Shown here piece after piece: positions 58,681 through 64,000 of a stretch of DNA of 64,000 bases. Positions within the stretch are counted from its first letter, which is position 1. Every line of letters begins with the position of its first letter. This DNA comes from Nonomuraea cavernae (GTDB lineage Bacteria; Actinomycetota; Actinomycetes; Streptosporangiales; Streptosporangiaceae), in contig NZ_BMNH01000003.1 of the NCBI RefSeq assembly GCF_014646355.1, forward strand, positions 449,131-513,130, in the 5' to 3' direction. The notes under the pieces are model-generated. The model did not search any database. It saw only the letters and a program-made list of their open reading frames with translations, and was not told the origin of the DNA. Both the position numbers and the translations under genes were made by a program.

Positions 58681-60411
58681 TCAGCGGCGGACCGGGTACC
58701 AGCGGCTGTCCCAGCTCTCCTGCCAGCAGGCTGGTTCGCCGCCCGTCAATGCCGCCACGCTCAGCCGCCAGTCCGAGCCCTGCGCGATCGAGACGTGCGA
58801 GGCGGGGGCGGTGGCCAGGTGCGAGGTTCCCGACGGGGTGCTCACCCACACCCCCTCGGGTCCCGCCCAGGCCGCGCAGAGACCACCACGCACCGACAGG
58901 AGAGCCACGTCCTGCGCTCGCGAGGCATCGGGGCCGCTCTCGGGTTCCCACACGCCATCGGAATGCTGCGCCCACCAGCGCACGGATCCGTCCTCGGCCA
59001 CGGCGACCGCCTGAAGCTCGTCCCAAGGTCCGGGACAGATGGCTGCCGAGGCGACGGGGAGCTCGCACACGGTGACGGAGGAGGGCAGCGCCTTCAGCGG
59101 CCAGCGCCAGTGCGCGAGCCGTCCTGCCTCGCGCACCAGGACGGCGGCGTCGCCGTTGTCGTCCCAGGCAGCGGCCAGAACCCGCGCCCGCCCGGCCACC
59201 GCGAAGGCCAGACGTGCGTCCGAGCCGGAGCGCGTCATCACGAGCTCCCCCGGCGAGGCCGTAAAGGCCAGCACGTCGCCCTGGGGTGAGGCCAGCACCG
59301 CCACGCCGGAGGCCGATTCAGCCACCTGACGCCAGCCGTCCTCCGTGCCCAGGTGGAGCGCGCCCCCGGCGGTCAGCGCGGCCACCGCCACCCGGCCGTC
59401 GCCGCCGCGCGCGGTGGCCACCTCACGCACCCCGCGCGGCCCGCCCGAGCGAGAGGGCAGCCGGGCGTTGAGCCGGTCGTAGTCGGCTTCGTGCTGGTAG
59501 TGCACCCCGGCGGGCCCGCAGGAGACGATCACCGGCCGCCCCCTGACGTCGGTGAACAGGCTAACCCCCGTCCGTTCCCGCTCCTGTACGGCCAGCAGCG
59601 CCGTCAACCGCCGAGCCCACGGCGTCAGCGGCCGTGGACGGAGCTCGGGGTCACGGTCGAGCGCCCGGACCAGCTCATCGGCCAGCACCACCGGATACCC
59701 TGCCGCCACCAGCGCCTCGTGCGCGAGGCTCGCCGCGTGCTGCGCTGAGTCCAGCCTGCGCGTGCCCGGCAGCAAAAGCCTGTGGGCCAGCGCCCCAACC
59801 GCGTAGCAGTCGACCGCCTCCGACTTGGCCTCGCTCTCTCCGGGGTGGAAGCCGGGAGTGGCGACGTGAGCCAGCCTGGTGGTGTGCTCGACGGCGCCGA
59901 GCGCGGTCAGGTCGATCACCGTCACCCGGCCGCCGGGGTCCACCATGACGTTGCCGCCGGAGATGTCGCGGTGCACGTATCCCTGGTCGTGTACGCCGTC
60001 CAGGATGCGGCACACCTGGGCCAGCGCCTCCAGCCGCTGCGCGACGGGCTGCCGCTCGGCCCAGTGCAGGATGGGTTCCGCCTCCCCCAGCCAGGGCGTG
60101 ACCTGGTAGGCGGCGGTGCCCGTCCCGGTGGTTCCGGCCGGATGGGGCGCGGGGCCGAGGAAGCAGTCGGTGGGGGCGAGCAGACCATCGACGCGCAGCT
60201 GGGCGGCCCGATGCCGGGCGTCCTCCCAGCGCCGCCTGTCGTCCTCGGTGCCGGGGTTCTTGATCTTGAGGGCGATCGGGTAGCGGCGGCCGTTGTGGTC
60301 GAGGCGAGTGGCACGCCACACCTCGCCCTCGCCACCGGTGGTCAGGTAGCTCAGCAGTTCGTACCGCCCGTCGGGGCCGCACTGCCAGCCGGGCGGCCAG
60401 CTACCGTTCAC
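58681..60411 (-). CDS. Ser/Thr protein kinase with C-terminal propeller-like domain
   Basis: 576 residues, GTG start overlapping the vWA stop (GTGA). Kinase domain about 15-275: glycine loop TTGGEGEV, Lys49 in ALK, catalytic HRDISGGN (Asp149, Asn154), DLT at 167-169 in place of DFG (metal Asp kept), and ATPGFHPGE for the activation segment. The C-terminal 290 residues are short beta-repeats with Trp and Asp-Gly turns (VAVAEDGSVRWWAQH, WDDNGDAAVLVREAG) that look like a beta-propeller. No membrane segment, so it is cytoplasmic, unlike PknB. Last gene of the four-gene operon. Confidence 0.85.
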   Translation of the reverse strand: MNGSWPPGWQCGPDGRYELLSYLTTGGEGEVWRATRLDHNGRRYPIALKIKNPGTEDDRRRWEDARHRAAQLRVDGLLAPTDCFLGPAPHPAGTTGTGTAAYQVTPWLGEAEPILHWAERQPVAQRLEALAQVCRILDGVHDQGYVHRDISGGNVMVDPGGRVTVIDLTALGAVEHTTRLAHVATPGFHPGESEAKSEAVDCYAVGALAHRLLLPGTRRLDSAQHAASLAHEALVAAGYPVVLADELVRALDRDPELRPRPLTPWARRLTALLAVQERERTGVSLFTDVRGRPVIVSCGPAGVHYQHEADYDRLNARLPSRSGGPRGVREVATARGGDGRVAVAALTAGGALHLGTEDGWRQVAESASGVAVLASPQGDVLAFTASPGELVMTRSGSDARLAFAVAGRARVLAAAWDDNGDAAVLVREAGRLAHWRWPLKALPSSVTVCELPVASAAICPGPWDELQAVAVAEDGSVRWWAQHSDGVWEPESGPDASRAQDVALLSVRGGLCAAWAGPEGVWVSTPSGTSHLATAPASHVSIAQGSDWRLSVAALTGGEPACWQESWDSRWYPVRR

Positions 60412-62180
60412 ACCTCCCCCAGGTAGCTGAAGCCCACCGACTTGGTGTCGGTGACCGTGGAAGCCGGCGCGGGGGCGGGAACGGGGGCCGCCGCCAGCCG
60501 CCTGGCGAGCTCCTCGATCAGCTCGGCCAGCCGCCCCAGCCAGGCAACGCGCCGCTCAACGTCACGCACGGTCTGCTCATCCAGCGCCTCCAAGTGGGAG
60601 TCCAGGTACGTCATGACCTCCGCCGGCTCGGCGCCCTCCCTGCCGGTGCGCTTAGGACGGAAGACCGCGACCACGTCCCGCATGAAGTCGGCGTCCTGCA
60701 CCGAGCGCACCCTGCGGTTGATGACGGAGGTGGTGCGTGAGGACAGAACCTCGGCCTGCAGGAGAACGTCGCCGCAGGCAGTGTGCAGCCGGTCGGCGAG
60801 CTGGTCCAGTGTGTGCTCCCACCGGTCGGAAGTCGGTTTGATCCTGCTCAGCGCAGTGGCCACCTCCGGCGGCAGAACCCGCCCATGCGGTACGGCGGCG
60901 CGCAACGGCACCCGGCGCGACATGCCCGAGCCCAGGCCGGAGAAGTAGTGCCGCAGCACCTCCACCCCGCCGATGGCCGCCGCGTCGCCGCCGCCGACGT
61001 GTACGAGTTCCTGCAGCAGCCCGTGGTTGGGCTCCAGGACGCTGGACTGGGTCCCGCCCGCGCGGACGTAGTCGTGATACAGCTGCGGGGTGCTGATGCC
61101 GACCGCGTGCAGCCGGATCTTCATGTCGCGGTGCAGGTGCTCCATGAGGCTGACCGGCTCCTCGGCCGCCAGCACCACCTCACCCAGGCCCTGGTCACCC
61201 TTGGGCGCCCAGTGGGCTCCGTCGCTGACCAGCACGATCAGGCGGTCGTTGCCCGGCTTGCCGTACAGGTAGAGCAGGTTGGCCGCCTGGTGAAGGGCGT
61301 TGCCGATGTCGGTGCCGCCGTCCATGGCGCGCAGGCTGGTGATCGCCATGCGGAACTCCTCGGCCGCGGCAGCCGAGGAGCTGTCGAGTTCGGCCATGCC
61401 GGGGATGCGGGGGAAGATCTGCGTAGTGCGCTCGGTGAAGGCCACCATCGCCAGCCGGGAGATGCGCCCGCTGATCTGCAGCCGCATGTCCAGCAGGTGG
61501 TACAGCGCCATCCGCAGCGACTCGTCGCGCCGCTGGCGGCGGGTGTGCGGCGAGTAGTCGCCCGGCTCGCCGTACGGGGGGATGTCGGGCACGCTCATCG
61601 AGCCGCTGCAGTCGGCGAGCACGACGATGTCCACCCCGTTACGCGCGCCGGGCGCGAACAGTTCGACCTCGGTCTCGGCGGTCAGCTCGGCCAGGACGGC
61701 ACGCTGACCCGCCACGTCGAGATGCTGCACCCGGTACGGAAGACCGTTCACGTCCAGCCACGCCTCGCCCTGCTCGCCTGGCGGCACCCACAGCAGCCGA
61801 CCGGCCAGCCCGGCCTCGGCCAGCTCGCGCACAGCGTGGTCCAGCCGCGTCTCGGTGGCCATCTCCAGCCGCAGCCGCCTGATCGGCGTCACCGGCGGGA
61901 ACTCCAGCCACCAGCCTGCCGGTTGCCTGCCGCTGTCCAGGCCGACGGCCGGGGCGAGCTCCTCGCTGACCGCCAGGCCGCCGGTGGGCACCTCGGGCAG
62001 CGGCAGCAGCCGCACGGGCGACAAGGCAAGCCCCATCCCGGTGTCGACCTTCAGCAGCGCGGGCCGCTCGCCGCCCGGCAGGTCGCCCGGTGCCGCCCCG
62101 ATCCGCTGGCCGGCCAGCGGGCCGCCAGTGGGCACCACATGCAGCAGGTGACTGACGGAACCGAACTGCGGCGCGGTCAT
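60408..62180 (-). CDS. von Willebrand factor A domain protein
   Basis: 590 residues. The N-terminal about 180 residues are a beta-rich region of unknown type. The vWA domain (about 183-400) has a complete MIDAS: DCSGS (Asp190, Ser192, Ser194), Thr in GGTDIGNAL and Asp in LVSDG, so it should bind Mg2+ and protein partners. The C-terminus is helical with a Pro/Ala linker. No signal peptide. ATGA/GTGA overlaps on both sides. Similar vWA proteins serve MoxR or kinase modules. Confidence 0.87.
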   Translation of the reverse strand: MTAPQFGSVSHLLHVVPTGGPLAGQRIGAAPGDLPGGERPALLKVDTGMGLALSPVRLLPLPEVPTGGLAVSEELAPAVGLDSGRQPAGWWLEFPPVTPIRRLRLEMATETRLDHAVRELAEAGLAGRLLWVPPGEQGEAWLDVNGLPYRVQHLDVAGQRAVLAELTAETEVELFAPGARNGVDIVVLADCSGSMSVPDIPPYGEPGDYSPHTRRQRRDESLRMALYHLLDMRLQISGRISRLAMVAFTERTTQIFPRIPGMAELDSSSAAAAEEFRMAITSLRAMDGGTDIGNALHQAANLLYLYGKPGNDRLIVLVSDGAHWAPKGDQGLGEVVLAAEEPVSLMEHLHRDMKIRLHAVGISTPQLYHDYVRAGGTQSSVLEPNHGLLQELVHVGGGDAAAIGGVEVLRHYFSGLGSGMSRRVPLRAAVPHGRVLPPEVATALSRIKPTSDRWEHTLDQLADRLHTACGDVLLQAEVLSSRTTSVINRRVRSVQDADFMRDVVAVFRPKRTGREGAEPAEVMTYLDSHLEALDEQTVRDVERRVAWLGRLAELIEELARRLAAAPVPAPAPASTVTDTKSVGFSYLGEV

Positions 62181-63463
62181 CGCCGTCCTCCCCGCGTGTT
62201 GCCCTCCAGCCTGATCACAACGCCTAGCCGCTGCTGGTAGTCCTTGATCCGCGCCCCACCCCTACCGATGAAGGCGCCCTGCAGGTCCTCGGGCAGGTGG
62301 ACCCAGAGCGTGGCCGACCGGCCGCCGGAGCGCTCCGGTTTGTACTCGGCCAGCCGCAGCCCGGCGGCGATTCGGTCGCCGAAACCTGGGTCGGTCTCGC
62401 GGACCAAGCGGCGCAGCCGGTCGGTGAGCTGCTCGCCGGTGGCGGCGTGTCCGCCCAGCCGTTCCAGCTCGCGGTCCCAGTCGGTGGCCGCCTTGGTCAG
62501 GGCCCTGGTGAGGGCTTCGCCGTACCGCTTGCCGGACGAGCGGGGGCGCAGGGCGGCCAGCTTGGCGCGGATCGAGCGGTAGTCCACGGCCAGCTCGCGA
62601 TGGCCGCTGTTGCGCAGGTTGAAGCCGAACGCGGCCAGCGACGGCATCCGCAGGCGGCGACTGGCCGCCGCCGAGCAGATCTGCATGAGTAGTTCCTCGG
62701 GCGGGAGCCCGCGCACCGCGGAGTGCCTGCCGCACAGGCCCAGGCCGAGTTTCTCCGCGCCGAACACCTGCCAGCGGCGGGCGTGCTTGGTGCAGGCGGC
62801 CAGCTTGCACGGCTTGCCGGAGCTGTCGAGCCAGTCGCAGAACACCGTGCCCACCGCCGTGCAGGAGGGCTGCCGGCACACCGGGAAGGCGAGCTGGTAG
62901 CAGCCCGCGCAGTAGTCGACGTCGTTGTCGTGCGGGTGTGAGCGGCGGTGTTGGGCGCAGAAGGCCACCTTGGCCCTGCAGGACTCGCCGCCGCACCAGA
63001 AGGCGGCGGGCCTGCGGCACTCGCGGCAGGCGGGGTGGTGGCTGGGACAGCTCGGGGTCAGCGCGCCGTCGAGGATGACGGCGTGTTCGACGCAGCAGCG
63101 CTCGGGCTGTCCCGCGTCGGCGCACCAGCGGCAGCGGAAGGAGGCGTACCCGGTCCTGCCCTGCTTGGCGCAGGTCGCGCACCGATAGACCAGATCTGCC
63201 TGCTCGCGTATGGCCGCCAGGCCGAACCTGGTCTCGGCCGTGACCGGGCCTTGGCCGGGGGCGAGCCGGAGGATCTCCAGCGAGATCGTGCCGTGCTCGG
63301 CCTGCCAGCTGTGTGTTCTGCCGGGGACCAGGTCGCGGCCCAGCAGCGTGGGCTCCAGCCGGGACCAGAGCTCCACCAAGCCGTCGGGGCCCTTGGCCAT
63401 CGGCTCGGCCCACTGGCGCAGATCCAGCACGGCCTCGACCTGGCAGTCGGGACGGGTGATCAT
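62177..63463 (-). CDS. cysteine-rich zinc-binding protein with C-terminal KH-like domain
   Basis: 428 residues. Residues about 90-230 hold a dense series of Cys/His pairs (CATCAKQG, CRWCADAG, CPSHHPACREC, CAGCYQLAF, CRQPSCTAVG), enough for four or more zinc sites and recalling treble-clef or B-box-like fingers. The middle is helical. The end (LWVHLPEDLQGAFIGRGGAR, IKDYQQRLGVVIRLEG) has the GxxG loop (GRGG about 400-403) and flanking pattern of a KH RNA-binding domain. I know no family with this combination. ATGA overlaps on both sides. Confidence 0.7.
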   Translation of the reverse strand: MITRPDCQVEAVLDLRQWAEPMAKGPDGLVELWSRLEPTLLGRDLVPGRTHSWQAEHGTISLEILRLAPGQGPVTAETRFGLAAIREQADLVYRCATCAKQGRTGYASFRCRWCADAGQPERCCVEHAVILDGALTPSCPSHHPACRECRRPAAFWCGGESCRAKVAFCAQHRRSHPHDNDVDYCAGCYQLAFPVCRQPSCTAVGTVFCDWLDSSGKPCKLAACTKHARRWQVFGAEKLGLGLCGRHSAVRGLPPEELLMQICSAAASRRLRMPSLAAFGFNLRNSGHRELAVDYRSIRAKLAALRPRSSGKRYGEALTRALTKAATDWDRELERLGGHAATGEQLTDRLRRLVRETDPGFGDRIAAGLRLAEYKPERSGGRSATLWVHLPEDLQGAFIGRGGARIKDYQQRLGVVIRLEGNTRGGRR

Positions 63464-63999
63464 TTTCCGCCCTTCTTACGGCGGGCGCCGCCATCGGCCA
63501 GGGCCGTGCGCCACTTGTCCAGCACGAGCTCCGTCCTGCCCGGGTGGGTGGTGCGCAGCCAGTGCAGCAGGCCGCCGCCGGGGCGTGGGTCACATAGCTC
63601 GTACTCGGCCTGCCTGGCCAACGCCTGCTCGCCCTGGCGCGTCATGCCCGCCATGAGGTCCTGGGTGCGCAGCGGCGGCAGGCCCACCTCGGGCAGCTCC
63701 AGCGGCGCGAGCACCGGGATCAGCTCTTCGGCGGTGGCCTCCAGCAGGCTCAGTACCGGCAGCAGGCCCTCCAGCAGCCGCCGCGCCGCGCGGGTGGCCT
63801 GGACCGGGCGGCGGTCGGCCTCCTCGGTGAAGCGGGCGCGCAGCCCGTGGGTGATCGCCCGTGCCCTGTTGCCCTCGATCAGGGTCTGGGGCACGTTGCC
63901 CTCACGGCGTCCGGTCTTGACCAGGCGGCGGGCGTGCAGGGCAAGCGCGGCCAGCAGCACCGCGTGGGCGCGCAGGTCGGCCAGTGAGACCTGTCCGTC
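63460..63999 (-). CDS. operon protein, N-terminus outside window (partial)
   Basis: The last 179 residues only; the frame is open to the right edge. Helical and Leu/Arg-rich (ALALHARRLVKTGRREGNVP, RRLLEGLLPVLSLLEATAEE), ending in a basic tail (GGARRKKGGK). It overlaps the zinc/KH gene by ATGA, so it is the first visible member of the operon. No domain recognised from this part. Confidence 0.65.
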   Translation of the reverse strand, partial: DGQVSLADLRAHAVLLAALALHARRLVKTGRREGNVPQTLIEGNRARAITHGLRARFTEEADRRPVQATRAARRLLEGLLPVLSLLEATAEELIPVLAPLELPEVGLPPLRTQDLMAGMTRQGEQALARQAEYELCDPRPGGGLLHWLRTTHPGRTELVLDKWRTALADGGARRKKGGK

Positions 64000-64000
64000 C

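Overview
The window is high-GC DNA with NNC/NNG-biased codons, frequent GTG starts, many 4-base ATGA/GTGA gene overlaps, AfsR/SARP and conservon-type regulators, DUF4235/DUF1707/DUF998/DUF742 families and a separate tRNA-Arg(TCT). This points to a chromosomal segment of a filamentous actinomycete, most likely a member of the Streptosporangiales (Nonomuraea-like). That placement comes from gene content, not from a search.

Layout. 0-5 kb: a possible IS200/IS605-type hairpin, a broken small secreted gene, a rhomboid protease, a broken LacI-family regulator facing a paired operator and a small ORF, a D,D-carboxypeptidase, a DedA-type protein behind an iron-box-like site, and a secreted protein. 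5-13.6 kb: a large AfsR-type regulator, then envelope genes (flippase-like membrane protein, PIG-L deacetylase, GT4 glycosyltransferase, DUF2079 membrane protein, lipoprotein). 13.8-22.5 kb: a Rieske oxygenase, DUF1707 protein and a stress/partner-switching group (MEDS/HATPase anti-sigma protein, UspA, APC permease, phosphotriesterase-like hydrolase, STAS antagonist, sigma-70 factor), a secreted protein and a 28-residue membrane peptide. 22.6-28.8 kb: a repeat-bearing gene pair, Tex, an amidohydrolase, a zinc-ribbon protein and an RpiB-like isomerase. 28.8-29 kb: adjacent tRNA-Arg(GCG) and an unusual CAT tRNA. 29-43.4 kb: a lipoprotein and DUF1023 hydrolase, then a cyclic-amide/peptide operon (DUF917, hydantoinase/oxoprolinase, complete Dpp/Opp-type ABC transporter), a partial conservon (histidine kinase plus DUF742), and a second paralogous solute-binding protein. 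43.3-50 kb: a small membrane protein, an NlpC/P60-like protein, a YtrA-type GntR/ABC operon with a perfect 38-base palindrome, a GH16 enzyme with ricin and LamG modules, CobD/CbiB and an APH-type kinase.

50.2-58.5 kb is an accessory and decaying zone beginning at tRNA-Arg(TCT). It holds remnants of a tyrosine integrase, sulfur-metabolism genes (rhodanese/DUF2892, TauE, sulfide:quinone oxidoreductase), a TPR regulator, a sugar ABC ATPase and a DUF4132 protein. Intact DinB-like, pRiA4b ORF-3-like, TetR and DoxX genes and one unrecognised gene lie among them.

58.7-64 kb (running off the right edge) is a tightly overlapping minus-strand operon: an unknown protein, a cysteine-rich protein with a C-terminal KH-like segment, a vWA protein with an intact MIDAS, and a Ser/Thr kinase with a propeller-like tail. 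It resembles the vWA/kinase modules predicted in bacterial conflict and stress systems and is the best candidate for an undescribed system here. The neighbouring DUF4132 remnant recalls the E. coli yeh locus, where DUF4132, MoxR and vWA genes cluster.
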